A DNA stretch of 64,000 bases, taken from contig CAJNOJ010000060.1 in NCBI GenBank assembly GCA_905250025.1, positions 172,213-236,212 of the forward strand. The letters are read 5' to 3'. Origin of the DNA: Adineta ricciae. Lineage: Eukaryota; Rotifera; Eurotatoria; Adinetida; Adinetidae. Positions within the stretch are counted from its first letter, which is position 1. Every line of letters begins with the position of its first letter. Under the pieces are notes generated by a model. That model was not told the origin of the DNA and searched no databases. It worked only from the letters and a program-made list of their open reading frames with translations. The position numbers and the translations under genes were made by a program. Below, one piece after another: positions 26,601-37,984 of this stretch.

Positions 26601-27949
26601 TCACTTTCAATCGAACATCTGTTTGTAGACAAGAACAAGAGCCGATCTTTAGTTATTACTTATCTGACCAAAGATCTATATGCTCAAATCAATCAACGTT
26701 GCAAATGGCAGGCGAAGAATCAGCAGTGATTCCGCAAATCGATGGAAACGTGGATAGCGATGAGAATGAATCAATAACCGATACAAAATCGATGTTCTCC
26801 GAGAAAATACTGATGGAAAGATACGATCAGTGGACGAAAACAAAATACGGTCACATCAAATTTACAATTCTGAGTGATGATGGATACAAGATGAGTTCAA
26901 GTGATTTAGAACAGGCTTGGTCTCATGTTGTTCATCTAGTACGCGAGTGTCGCGATGATATGAAATTAACACATATACCAATGACAAATCCAGAATTAAA
27001 TGGACATCGAATGTTCGGATTAACAAAATCAATAGCTAAAGTTCTCTTCAATCAACTCTATCACAATTCTTTATCTGTCGATGAAAGCAAGGATATACTC
27101 ACTATATCGCCATCTACAACGAATAAATCGACTAATCTAATCAAACGAAAAGTCAATTCGAAAAAATTCTCGCCGGTAAATTCAAGATTGAATATTTATC
27201 GTAGGAAAACAACACAACGTCAACGGTTCAATTGGTTATTAAATCCAAATCGAAAACTTGATCATGCTTTACAAACATTCGTAATTGACGATGCACTCGC
27301 CTGTGCAAGGTAAAGTGAAGTCAGAAATAAATTTCATTCAATTTTCATTTCTTCAGACAAGTGCTTCTTCAAGAATCTTCCGTTCGTTTACGTTTATTTC
27401 ATTTACATTATTTTTCCGAACGTGCATTAATCATTGGATCGTCGTCGATACATGGCTGTGGCTTATTTACCTTGATCGATCTAGTCAAAGGACAAATGAT
27501 AATCGAATACACAGGAGAAGCTGTTCGACCATGTCTGACCGATAAACGTGAATATGAAAATGAGAAGAAAGTAAGAAAACTATCCAGCTTGCGTCGCGTA
27601 TCGATTTATGTAAATCATTCTGATGGTTAGGGTTTTGGTTGCTACATGTTTACCGTTGATTCCATGAATGTTATCGATGCGACACATCAAGGAAACAAAG
27701 CACGTTTTATAAATCATAATTGTCAAGTAAGATAAACATTGACCTCGAATCTAATCGTTAGTTTCTATCCGTTAGCCAAACTGTTTTGCGAAAACAATTC
27801 TATCTGATGGTATAAAACATATTATAATCTATGCATCGAAAGATATTCATCGTGGCTGCGAACTGACCTACGATTACTCCTTTCCCGAAGAAGACGTCAA
27901 AATCCCCTGTCATTGCGGCACAAATCAATGTCGAATTTATTTGAATTAA
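23691..27949 (+). CDS. KMT2A: Compact KMT2A/B (MLL/trithorax)-type histone H3K4 methyltransferase
   Basis: Eight exons can be threaded: 23691-24176, 24223-24928, 24979-25893, 25942-26580, 26629-27308, 27358-27570, 27631-27726 and 27776-27949, giving about 1300 residues. Domain order is that of MLL1/2: a PHD cluster (CYMCGSMGTELIYCNSCCQ..., CNICGLEINAAIISC, CHICDKFIEQF...CTQCKHRFHPKC), a linker, an extended PHD (CQLCQTYAEHY...WVHIGCILPAY...CDLCLRMGASVQC), FYRN (26010-26230), FYRC (26800-27080), SET and post-SET. SET motifs are IHGCGLF, GQMIIEYTGE, GFGCYMFTVD, RFINHNCQPNC, ELTYDYSFPEED and post-SET CHCGTNQCRIYLN ending at the stop. The canonical NHSC is NHNC here. There is no CXXC domain, AT-hook or menin-binding N-terminus, and vertebrate MLL1 is about three times longer. 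A taspase-like QIDGNVDSDE lies between FYRN and FYRC. Confidence 0.94.
26735..26764 (+). other. Taspase-1-like cleavage motif in the KMT2 protein
   Basis: The codons read QIDGNVDSDE. MLL proteins and Trithorax are cut by Taspase-1 at Q-hydrophobic-D/G-x-D-D, between their FYRN and FYRC regions. This motif has the QID/G core, an acidic stretch after it and the expected position, but its 3' aspartates are shifted by one residue relative to the consensus. Confidence 0.5.
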
Positions 27950-29851
27950 TGATCATCGAGACATATTTTCGTACTTCTAGTCAAGCGTTTGTTTTAGTTC
28001 TTTTGTATAAGATGTACATTTTACGTATTATAGTACAGCAAATAATTGAGAAAGAAAGTTCATCAGCGTGTTCAACCTACGCATTTCTCGAAAAAGAAGG
28101 TTACCTTTTTCTGTTTGCAAAGGCCATTGAATACGGCGCACTGAACATACATTTGTTTTTTCATTAACTTTAATTCTCTTGTTATTACGAAGCATACAAA
28201 ATCAAGAACTCGAGCAGAAGGGAAAAGTAGCACTACATCCGAAACAATATGTTCTCAAGAGGTACAATATTGATTCTTGTTGTTGATTGTAATCAACAAT
28301 ATGACGATAGTAACAGATGTTTTCAGCATGAAAAATATGTCGGATTTCATAATTATTAGATGATTATATGTCGTTCAGTGAGACTCGTATATCTTCTTCA
28401 TGGCAAAATTACAAAGTGCGGATTGTAATTCGAACCTTTTTTTGTTTGTCTTTCCGTCGCCTTCATCGCAAATACATATGCGAGTTATTAGGCAAATTTC
28501 AACACAGATGAACAATATTTCCAACCCGAAGTCAATGCCAGAAATACGGATAATCTAGGGACAAAGTAGATAAGAAGCAAAGAGACGATATTTAGCAATA
28601 TCATCTTATTTATGGAAAATAAATTTCACGCTTCACTTGGATAAATTCTAATTATTCATACGATTGAAATAATGATGCTAATTATACTCACAAAATAATA
28701 CTAGAGCTCGTGACCGTAAAACTGTATTTCAAATATAAATCTTGTTTTTCTCCTTTTTTTATCGCGCATTATTTCATTCAATTACGTCCAACCGGTTTCG
28801 TGTCAACGTTTTACATATGAAAGAACTTTCTGCATCGTAATGACATATAATTCTGTTCAGTAATATGTTCCTTTTCCCTCAACTAATTATAATAATCTTG
28901 CCCGTTTGACATGTCTCGAAAATAGCTTAACTTTATTTACGACATCGAGGTGACTTTCAACAATCAAATCGAAGATATTTTTCTTTGCACTTTACAGCGG
29001 ATGGCATCTGTTATTGACAAATCAAATAATATCGGAAGTGTCTTATCAATATTCATCAAACCAGAACCAAGTGCAGTAAAATACTACTCGGTCGTTAGAC
29101 ATATGCGAAGAGTTGAATAATATATTAGAGTGCATTTATGACATGCTTATAAAATTAGCGATTGCAGTTCTCCCTGGAAACCGAATCCAATGGATGTAGT
29201 CGAAAACAATCGATCGTGTTGCCTTGTAGAGCCGATCCTTTTGAACTTCAGTCCGATTATTAGTCAATGGTGATCAATTTCTCCGTGAAATATAGACGGA
29301 AATAAATAAATAATGTTGAATGAACCCTAGATGAATGTATCAATATTTCTTCGTGCTTTTGTTCGTTTCTTCTTTTGTTTTTCTCGAACAAAACTACGCT
29401 AACTTGCTTTGACACTCAACGTCATGTTTTCTCGCTTAATTATACGAAGAGAAAAAAGCTATGCCGAGAGGAAAAGCAAGCAGAAATAGCTTTCCTTACT
29501 CTAACTACAAATCGGACTAGAAGAAAGAAAGGATATATGAAACACGAAAGACTACTCACTCATCTCTATACATCCTGTCGGAGCCTGATTATACTTTGCA
29601 TACAGATTGAGTTTTTCTCAGTAGTTTAGAATAGTTTTCTTGTCATATGAAAAAAAACGATAAAATGAATGACGAAGAAATAAGAAAAGGAATTTTTCCC
29701 GCTTCCTTCATACCTCGATAAGAGAGACAGAGTGACAACACGACACCCTACCCAGAAAAAATATACGTCCGTACATTCGAGCAGATGTCATTCTACAAGA
29801 TTGAAGCAAGAGGAGAAACAACTAGTCATCTCGTTCAACATTGTTTTCTAG
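27950..29851. other. Intergenic region KMT2 / secreted protein gene
   Basis: This is about 1.9 kb of AT-rich DNA. The first part is KMT2 3' flank and the last part the promoter of the next gene. I found no coding exon, tRNA or repeat array. Confidence 0.5.
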
Positions 29852-31233
29852 ATGATCTCCAAGATATCTTTGACTGCTTTTGGTTTCTTATTTCTGCACA
29901 GTCTCATTCAAGCAGCGCCTATCGAACCAATTAAAGAGGGTAAACGATCGAATCTGAAGCTCCTAATCATCTTGTTTTTTGTTTTGTTTTGAACTTTTAG
30001 TCATTCCAACACCTAAGAAGACTCCATTAGAGTCTATAATTACTTCTCAATCCAGTGCAGCATCTGCCAGCAGTGATGCCAAGAAAAAATTGAATAAAAG
30101 AAGCAATGTAGAAGCCATTATTCCATTTGATGAGTTTACCGACGATGATAGCAGTGAAGAACGTGATATCGAAATTAAACATAAATTACATCCAAAAATG
30201 AAAGAAACAACTGAAAAAATCCATGACAACGTTCAACGTGAGTTTTCTGAGGCAGAGACATTGCTCTCGTTTTAGTGGACTGTTTTCGTATATAGAACCA
30301 CTAGACAACGATGATTTCGACGGGTTTACCGAGATGAAAATGAAGCCGAGCGAACTGACAAATCTAGCAGATCAGCGTCGCCGCCGCCGTCATGTTAGTT
30401 CAAATGATCAAGCAAATCAAAGACACAAACGAGCTTTATCATCATACGAACTATATGACGTTGATCCGGTTAGTATAATCATCTAAGGCGCATTTCCTTT
30501 GACATAACTCTATGAAGTCATAGTTGAAATTTTCTTAAGTAATTGCGTGTATCTACGTGTTTTGCGACTCTGTTGAAGGTCATGCATGTTTGAGGGGTGT
30601 AATATCCACAAGAGAAAATGTTTTTAATCTCAGACAAATAGCACTTCTTATGAGACGTTTTGTTCATTTTAGTTGTATGCATCGGCTCTTGAGCAATATC
30701 AATTTGTCCGTCCGACACGTTCTTTTTCGTAAGATATGAGACAAGTCTTTCCTAATTTGGAATGTCTTTATATCATTAATTAGACCAATTTATTGGTACC
30801 CGTCCTCATACGAACGAAGTATTCGTTCAGCGTTGGCTTCATCTCTTTTCGATCGACCCGAATGGAGTAGAATTATCGTAGACGATATCGACGAAAACGA
30901 AGGTAAAATCAAGCAGACTAAAATAATTTCTGTAGGTTGATCATTTCCTTCATTCCCCTCTTTAGATATGTTTTTGAACAATGACGATGAATACGAACGT
31001 TATCCGATTCCATTCGATGCGTCTGATAATCCATATGATAGTTTCGACTTAACGCAAGAATACAATATGGATGATGATGATGATGATGACAATGGTAGTA
31101 ACGATTATAATGACGAAGAAATTTATCCGGTATAGTACAAAGATTGGTGATGTATTTTCTCTATTGTAATTTTCCTTGTTTTCATTTTTCACAGCTTCGG
31201 TACAAGCCCATCCATGGTTATTTGAAAAAATGA
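29852..31233 (+). CDS. Unrecognised secreted acidic protein with dibasic processing sites
   Basis: The family is not recognised. Exons read 29852-29939, 30001-30231, 30296-30473, 30673-30727, 30784-30901, 30965-31132 and 31191-31233, all in frame. The N-terminus MISKISLTAFGFLFLHSLIQ followed by AAPIEP is a clean signal peptide with an AxA-type site. The mature part alternates acidic runs (FDEFTDDDSSEERD, MDDDDDDDNGSNDYNDEE) with basic clusters suited to furin or prohormone convertases (KKKLNKR, QRRRRRH, QRHKR). Between them lie tyrosine-rich segments (SSYELYDVDP, SPIYWYPSSYERS). No cysteine is seen in the mature segments I read, which argues against a disulphide-rich toxin or matrix domain. 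It could be a peptide precursor or an acidic extracellular or mineral-binding protein. The 30673-30727 exon is needed to keep frame between YDVDP and YWYPSSYE. Confidence 0.72.
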
Positions 31234-31265
31234 ATGCAATCGGTTGATTTGTAATGAAATCGATA

Positions 31266-31271
31266 AATAAA
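31266..31271 (+). terminator. Poly(A) signal of the secreted-protein gene
   Basis: AATAAA lies 33 nt after the stop codon. Confidence 0.7.
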
Positions 31272-31525
31272 AAGAAAAAAATTTATTCGAAACATTGCTC
31301 CTTTTATTCTGTCTATGTTGTGATTATATGAAATATATTTAAAAGTACATAGTTTTTTCCTCCGTTGTCTATTTATCTACGGTTTTTTATGCTCTTCCTC
31401 TCCGATCAATCATTATCCATAGGCATACAAACGACCATTCATGCCTTCCTTCGCACGTCTTTCGTAATATCCGAAAGGTATATTTGTTTTCTACAATAAA
31501 AAAAACGTGCGATTCTTCAAAGAAA

Positions 31526-31822
31526 ATGAATAATACCAATGACACAATATGTAATACATGTCAAACAAGTGATGGATTCAGTTCGACTGAACAACGCGGA
31601 CTTATCATCTTGGTTGTTTTGGTATTTATAATTCTTGTATCATGCTTTACGGGTGTTCTATGGTTTGGCTTTCGTACTCGCACTCTGCCAGCTGTACGTA
31701 CGAATGTTAATATGGGTAATCCAACGTATAACAATGAATTATTCAACGGCGACATTGAAGATGACGACGCAGAATTTACGCAGAAGAGGGATTATAGGGA
31801 GAACCCAACAACAGAGCATTAA
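31526..31822 (+). CDS. Small single-pass membrane protein with an NPTY tail
   Basis: The family is not recognised. The 98-residue product starts MNNTNDTICNTCQTSDG, a short extracellular segment with N-glycosylation-type NNT/NDT sites and a CxxC. One hydrophobic helix follows (LIILVVLVFIILVSCFTGVL) and then a basic stop-transfer (FRTRT). The cytoplasmic tail reads NMGNPTYNNELFNGDIEDDD, an NPxY signal followed by an acidic patch. This resembles the first NPTY of the LRP1 tail (IGNPTYKMYEGGEPDD), which binds PTB-domain adaptors and drives endocytosis. No LDL-receptor ectodomain is present, and the previous gene ends only about 290 nt upstream. The gene appears intronless and ends with an AATAAA signal at 31871. 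Confidence 0.68.
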   Translation: MNNTNDTICNTCQTSDGFSSTEQRGLIILVVLVFIILVSCFTGVLWFGFRTRTLPAVRTNVNMGNPTYNNELFNGDIEDDDAEFTQKRDYRENPTTEH

Positions 31823-31870
31823 TGTTAATGTGCATGATCGGTCATGATTTACTGTTAAAGTTTTCAACGA

Positions 31871-31876
31871 AATAAA
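31871..31876 (+). terminator. Poly(A) signal of the small membrane-protein gene
   Basis: AATAAA lies 49 nt after the stop codon. Confidence 0.7.
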
Positions 31877-32009
31877 AGCATTCAGTACATTCTTGCGTGC
31901 ATTTTCGTTCTATGCAAAACTGAAGAATAGATCAATAGATATGATCGCGTTGTCCTACGTACTATTTATTTAAGAATAGCAATTATGAACAAAGATACAA
32001 AAGGAATGA

Positions 32010-34823
32010 TTAACTAGCGCCTGTGCCAATGTAATCAATGATAGCCGATCGTAGAAAGTGTAATCGTTGTTCTTCCTCGCGTCTTAAACGTGTTGTTTCT
32101 TGGTCACGTTGATTCAGTGCTGTCTGCAATTCAGTCACTCGACTTTCCAATTCACGAATCGTGTGTCTATCGGTAAATCGTTGATCTAATTAGAAAGTTT
32201 GCTGAGAGTAGAGTGAAAGAAGACAGATAAATACCTTTTAAATCATTTTCCAGTTGCTTTATTCGATCTTTGAATTCATCATTCATATCGATATCTTTTT
32301 GTATTGACCGAAGTTTTTTCTCATGTTCAGTTTTCATTTTCTCACGAACTTCAGCGATTTCATTATCTTTGCCAAGTATAGTCTAATAGGAAACATGACG
32401 ATGATGTTTGAAAAGAAATGTCATTACTGATTGGATTGAATCGATTTGGCGTTTGAATGTTTCAATTTCTACCGCTTGAAAATTAATCTTTTGCTGTAGT
32501 TCACGATTAGCAATTAGCTGTTGGTTATAGCGAGACTGGAAACAAAGAAAACACATGCATGTCTTCGAGTTAAGTCGCTATTCATCACATGGGTCGGATA
32601 AATTTAGAACATTCATTCAGTAAATCCCTACTTATTTTCTTTTCCGTTGGCACTTGTCAAGTGATGTTATTCTCAAAATCGAGGAACATGTCTAGGACGC
32701 GTGTTTTCCTTAAGAAATGAAATAGAAGATTACCTCAAGCTCTTCTTTTGTATTCGCTAATGAACGTAGGCGATCTTCAATTTCTTGTTGCTTCTTTTCT
32801 TCTTCATTTCTAATTCGAAGTTTCTCTTGTTGCAGCACTTCATCATGAGCTAATTTTTGGGTCGAGACTGACGATTTCAATGAATTGATTTCCTGAAAAA
32901 TGAGATTTACAAGAAAACGAAATCGAACGCAACTTTCGTTCTATTTACTCGTTCCAACGATGTTCGAATATTTTCTAATTTCGTTACTTGATCTTTTAAA
33001 GTCTGTTCAGCTGATGCATGCGCTTCTTTGAGTCGTTGTACATCACGACTAGCGATCAGTTCTTGATCTTTCAGATCTTCTTTGTGTTTGAGTTTTAAAC
33101 GTTGAATTTCCTCATCTGCCGAGGTTAATTTTATTTGATGAGTTCGATCGCTTATAGTTATCTAAATAGAATTTATTAAGTACAATGCGGAATGTATGAA
33201 TCAATGAATTCACGTTTTCTTGAAGATCACGGACGGTTGATTGAAGAGTTTCATTCTTTCGTTCAAGATCATGGAGTTTTTCATTTAAACGCCGTTGAAT
33301 TTCGGCACTTTCATTCAAATCGCGTTGAAGTTTCTCTTGTATATCAATTAATTCCTAAATAAAACAGTCGATTTTCATCCTTGGAAATCTTTCTTTTCAT
33401 AAACATTTACATCTTTCTCATGTTTACATTCGCGTCGAATTTTTTGTATGAGCTCTTCTTTGTCAATTTCCATTCGCTTCATATCATTCTGCACATCATC
33501 ATACTGTCGTTTAGCTTCGACAAGATCATTTTCCAACGAAGTATTTCTAGTCGATAAAGCTAAAAAGGCTAACTTTCGTTCATCTAAAGCTTCTTGCAAT
33601 TTTGTTAATTTTTCTGTCAATGATCTAAGAATCAACGAATAGATTTAAACAATTCAGAAATTGCAATTTACTTATTTGCTTTCACCATAGCTTGCTCTTG
33701 TAATGACATGCGTGTTAATGTTGTCGATATCTGACGATCCTTTTCTTGATGAACATGTTGTAATTGTCGAGAAAGCACAGCGGTGTTTTGCGAATGGGCA
33801 AAATGCATTTGACGCTGTTCACTATTTTTTGTTATTGCATTAGCTAAATCGAACCAATATAGCATTCAAGTAAGACGTGAAATACCTACCGATGCTTTGC
33901 ATAATATCATCAGGAATGTTATTTCCAATTAGTTGTAAGTCCTCTAGAGTCGCATTTGTTTGACAAAGCGCTAGTAAAGCTCGACCACCGATCAGACCAA
34001 CGTTGTTCCAGCGTAGATCTGTTTTAGATGTATACAATTAACGTTTGTATGAATAATCATTATACCTAATGCACGCAATGTTGTATTTCGTTTCAAAGCT
34101 GTTGCTAATTCGGAAGCACCAACGTGATTGATGTCGTTATTACGCAGATCAAGTTCGATCACTGATTTGTTGTCGGCAAGCGCATCGCAAAACACGCTGA
34201 AAGCAGGAGAATTCATCGCGCCTATTTGATTCCATTCAAGGCGTAAACTAAATGAGTATTTCATTTTTTTTCTTCAACAATCATTCTCTTCCTCTAAACA
34301 TACTTGCGAAGTGTTTGATTTCTTCGTAATACTTTTGCCAATGCTTCGGTCCCAGCGCCTTGGATCCCATTTCCCTATTCAAAACTACTATAGTTATAAC
34401 ACTGTTTTGTTTTGATCTTTACCTTTAATTCTAATGTTTTACACGTGGTATTCGTAACAAGTCCGTGAAGAAGTGCTTGTAAAGCTTTTAAAAGAAATAT
34501 TAAGGAATATATGATCAACAAGTAATCAACTAACCATCAGTAGAAAGATTGCAATCATTGAGATGAATACTAGTAAAAATGAAATCATGCGTGAGAATCT
34601 TTCCCAGTATCGAACATTGTCCTTCAGGAATATTAAATGAGGATAAGTTCAAGCCTTTTGTTTTATTATCTTCGCCAGAAACTCTGGAAAAGCAAATTAC
34701 AAAGAATATTTTATTGCAAATGTTTGCTTTTCAATACTTTTGAATTTCGCCAAGGAGTAATTCATTTGGTTCAACATGATATGTTTTACAATATTCGTGA
34801 TACAGCTTTTTGAATTGGTCCAT
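32010..34823 (-). CDS. LRRC45: LRRC45-like centrosomal linker protein
   Basis: LRRC45 is a centrosome linker and ciliary base protein with N-terminal leucine-rich repeats and a long coiled coil. The start at 34823 gives [19 protein letters not shown]. Ribonuclease-inhibitor-type LRRs follow over about the first 230 residues: [52 protein letters not shown] and [19 protein letters not shown], the last nearly identical to human LRRC45. After [16 protein letters not shown] the protein is heptad-rich coiled coil to the end (for example [19 protein letters not shown]). The final segment [20 protein letters not shown] matches the [20 protein letters not shown] ending of vertebrates. Many exons are separated by introns of about 50-60 nt. 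The gene looks intact. Confidence 0.9.
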
Positions 34824-36661
34824 AGTGGAACTTTCCTGAGATGTGACTAACAGATATGTGTGTGGCTACTCAGCCATATTTCAGTTCTTTCTTAATGGGT
34901 ATCGACGCAACTAGCTATTGAACTTAGCAGCATTTCTTGACTATTTTTCACAGAACTATTCTTAAACTTATTAGAAATAATCATACACTAAATTTTCTCG
35001 TTTTACGAATAAGAAAGTCATATCTATAAATTCTTCATCTTCGAAATAGATGTCGGTAATATCGCTGGTCTTATGAAATTATAGCGCATGATCCTGCAAG
35101 ACGGATCTGAATTCGTTCGTTAAGGTCATTTAATTCATTTTATGATTGTATATGACTTCTGTCACTCCGTCGATGAATATCGATGATTGCGTAATTAGTA
35201 ATCGCTTTATGAAATACATTTTTGTGCAGAACGATTAAAGATACGAATCAATTCTTCGTGTGTTCCAGGAACTTACGATGATCTTGCATATTCTTTGTAA
35301 TTCAGAAACTAATGCAAAATAAATATTACAATCAGCTCTTGGGTGTCGAAATTTGTGTAGCAGTGATTGATTTATCAATGCCGATCTTTTCTATTTACAA
35401 ACTCACTATATTCTATTGAAGCACCGTTTGATTTGGGACGATGCCGAAGTAATGCAATCTATTGTTCATCACAAAACTGCTTGTGATAAGTGATAAATGT
35501 CGAAAAGGAAATATATCATTATTAGCATCAGACTCGAGAGGCAATCTTCATTTGAAGATTTATCCACTACACGACTAGACATATCTCCGATGATATTCTG
35601 TTGTTATGCAATCAGGTAGCTCATAAAAACTAGTTATTTATATCATAATGTTTTTTTGTATATGATTTCATAGATACGCATACATACACATGCTGCACAG
35701 ATTTTGCGCGTTCTATGAATCTGCAGCTAATACAAGTGTAAGGTAAAATGATATATTTATCCAAGATGGTGGCAGTCGATAAAACAGACTGTAAATATGT
35801 TATCGCTAACATCGTCGTCTATTAAAACTGGTGACACAGTAATTCGTTAGCATATCGGTAGAGACATCTAATTAGACAATGGATTCTAAAATTTAATATA
35901 TTATTTTTCTTATACGAAAACATGCCAGTTGGCTGGAACATTAAATTCGATGCGCTCATGGAAGTGTATTGAATACGCGTCAAGATCCCAGCAATAAGGT
36001 TCATATTAATAACAATGTCTAGTCGTTTTTTCATTCGTTGTTCATTTATAGTAACTAGTCTTTACGCGCGAACGATAACAAATTGCAGCTTTTTCACATA
36101 AGTACATATGATCCTTTTGGTATTAAGAAAGTTAAGTTGACGCTGACGAACCGGTGAGTTCGGCCGTTGAGTCCGATGTTAAGAGTAAACAGTTGGTTTC
36201 TGCTTGGTCCAATAATTTGAAGCACACACCCTCGACTTTAGTGAAAATTTGACAAGAACAGTAGATTTTCGGTAGCTGATGTCGATCACGGCGGATACAA
36301 ATATGCGGGCAAAATCGGGCTAATTTTACTTCAACATATGGACTCTAGACGATTGTCATGGAAAAAACAATGCCTAGCAACTAATACACTATCGTGGAAT
36401 TGGATAATTCTCCTATAGACATTCGTAAACATGACGAGAAAAAATAATATTATTAGAAGGTGTGTTTAGCACCATTCTGCTTCTATCTTTTCTTTTTCTT
36501 TTGAGTTCTCTCATGTCTTCAAGCTTCGTAATACTTATTCATTCATTCTCTTTCTCAATTCTTTTTTCTCTCATATATAAATAGCAAGTCAAAGGCAAAT
36601 AGAAAGGAAAGAAACGGCCTGCCAGTTGAGAAATTTTGACGGCCGACAATCTCAATTAAAA
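34824..36661. other. Divergent intergenic region LRRC45 / calmodulin-like
   Basis: This is about 1.8 kb without a recognisable gene. A locally GC-richer patch at 36130-36320 stands out against the AT-rich background, but I could not assign it to a tRNA, snRNA or spliced-leader gene. A pyrimidine-rich run at 36470-36570 precedes the next gene. Confidence 0.45.
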
Positions 36662-37413
36662 ATGCCAGTAAGAACACTATTATAAACTTCAATTGAACAA
36701 ATCACAGCTGCTAATTTTATATTCTAGCCAAAATCTTCGAAATTAACAAATCAACAAATGAAAGGTAGAATACTTGCAAAACCTATCCAGGTAATTTTTA
36801 TCAGCGTTTTTCTTCCTTTTAGAATTACGCGAAGCGTTCGATCTATTCGATCGCGATCATAGCGGTTCGATATCATCAGGGGAGCTGAAACAGTTATTAC
36901 TGGCATTGAACTTCAAACCATCAGAAGCTCTTCTTCGAAAAGTGATGAGAGAAATGGATACGGATGGTATGTAGTTTTCATCTACAAGGATGAAGTGTAA
37001 ACCTAGTTCGTTTAATCTTTTCTAGGTAATGGCACTAGTAAGCGTTCGATTGTCTTTTGAAATTGTGTTAACGGCGGATTTCATTTTTCTGTAGTCGAAT
37101 TTAATGAATTTGTGAAAGCAATGACCGGTATCTATTCGCGAGTGCTTACCGACGAGGAAATGCATCGGGCATTCAGATGTTTTGACAAGGATGATTCTGG
37201 TAAATTACGAGTAGAAATGTACTGTTTGAAATAGTTGATGTTCGGTGCTCTTTTCTAGGTTTCATTACGCGAGATGAATTACGTGATGTTTTAAAACAAT
37301 TGAATCATAATATTAGTGAGAGACGAATTACCGAAGTTATGAGAACTCTAGACGAAAATGGCGATGGAAAGATCAGCTTCGACGAATTTGTCGTTATGTT
37401 GAAAGAGACATAA
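36662..37413 (+). CDS. Calmodulin-like protein with four EF-hands
   Basis: This is a calcium sensor of the calmodulin/centrin superfamily. Exons are 36662-36667 (ATG CCA only), then PKSSKLTNQQMK, then the main exon to 36966, a 12-nt microexon 37026-37037, 37095-37200 and a last exon to 37413. Four intact loops are read: DRDHSGSISSGE, DTDGNGTIEFNE, DKDDSGFITRDE and DENGDGKISFDE, each with acidic residues at positions 1, 3 and 12, so all four should bind calcium. The second EF-hand and the VFDKDG-like third resemble calmodulin more than centrin. The product has about 150 residues and a short basic N-terminus (MPPKSSKLTN) not found in calmodulin itself. It could be a flagellar or ciliary calmodulin-like protein; I cannot decide the partner. 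Confidence 0.9.
37026..37037 (+). other. 12-nt microexon in the calmodulin-like gene
   Basis: The segment GTAATGGCACTA sits between acceptor TTTTCTAG and donor GTAAGCG. It supplies GNGT inside the second calcium loop (DTDGNGTIEFNE). Without it the frame stays open (DVEFNE) but the loop loses four residues and could not bind calcium. Confidence 0.82.
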
Positions 37414-37984
37414 CAAAAAGCTTATTCACAAACTTTCTGCTCGTTTTTTTTTGTAGCTATGTAACTTGTCTATCAGAAGAAAAATAAATGATGAAGATGT
37501 GTTTGTACGAATTACTTTGTCTGTAACGATATGCATCGAAAGTTCCTGATTCGAAGAAGAAGAATCAATAGAGTTTCTTTGATGTATGTATGTGTCAGGG
37601 GTTGCAAAACAACAACATTCCATTCATGAGTCAAAAATAATCTTGCAGAATGACCGCATACGAATAAGTGACTAAAAGTACAAAATAACAACCTGCTTGT
37701 TTTTACTTTTACCGATGTTTGTTTAGCATGGTAGGAAGATTAACGACTTCGCTATTGATTTCGTGAATCATTGTATTAGTTACCATATAACACCTAGATA
37801 TTCTCCGAGGTATCTATCAAAGTGAGATGAACGTTGCTGTGACGTGAAACGCAATAGAGGAAGAGTACTTCAAAAACAGGCCGACGTAAGAGTTAATATT
37901 GGACTTACACGACATGACAAATTCATCGAGCTATATATAGATAATATCGAATCGAGGGTCTTTAGACAGTTTTCAAGAACTAGA
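37414..37984. other. Intergenic region calmodulin-like / STT3B
   Basis: This contains the calmodulin-like 3'UTR and the STT3B promoter and 5'UTR. Nothing else was recognised. Confidence 0.5.
37483..37488 (+). terminator. Poly(A) signal of the calmodulin-like gene
   Basis: AATAAA lies 70 nt after the stop codon. Confidence 0.65.

Noticed and set aside
36130-36320. GC-richer patch suggestive of a structural RNA gene
   Set aside because: I could not fold it into a tRNA, 5S or snRNA and found no internal promoter boxes.
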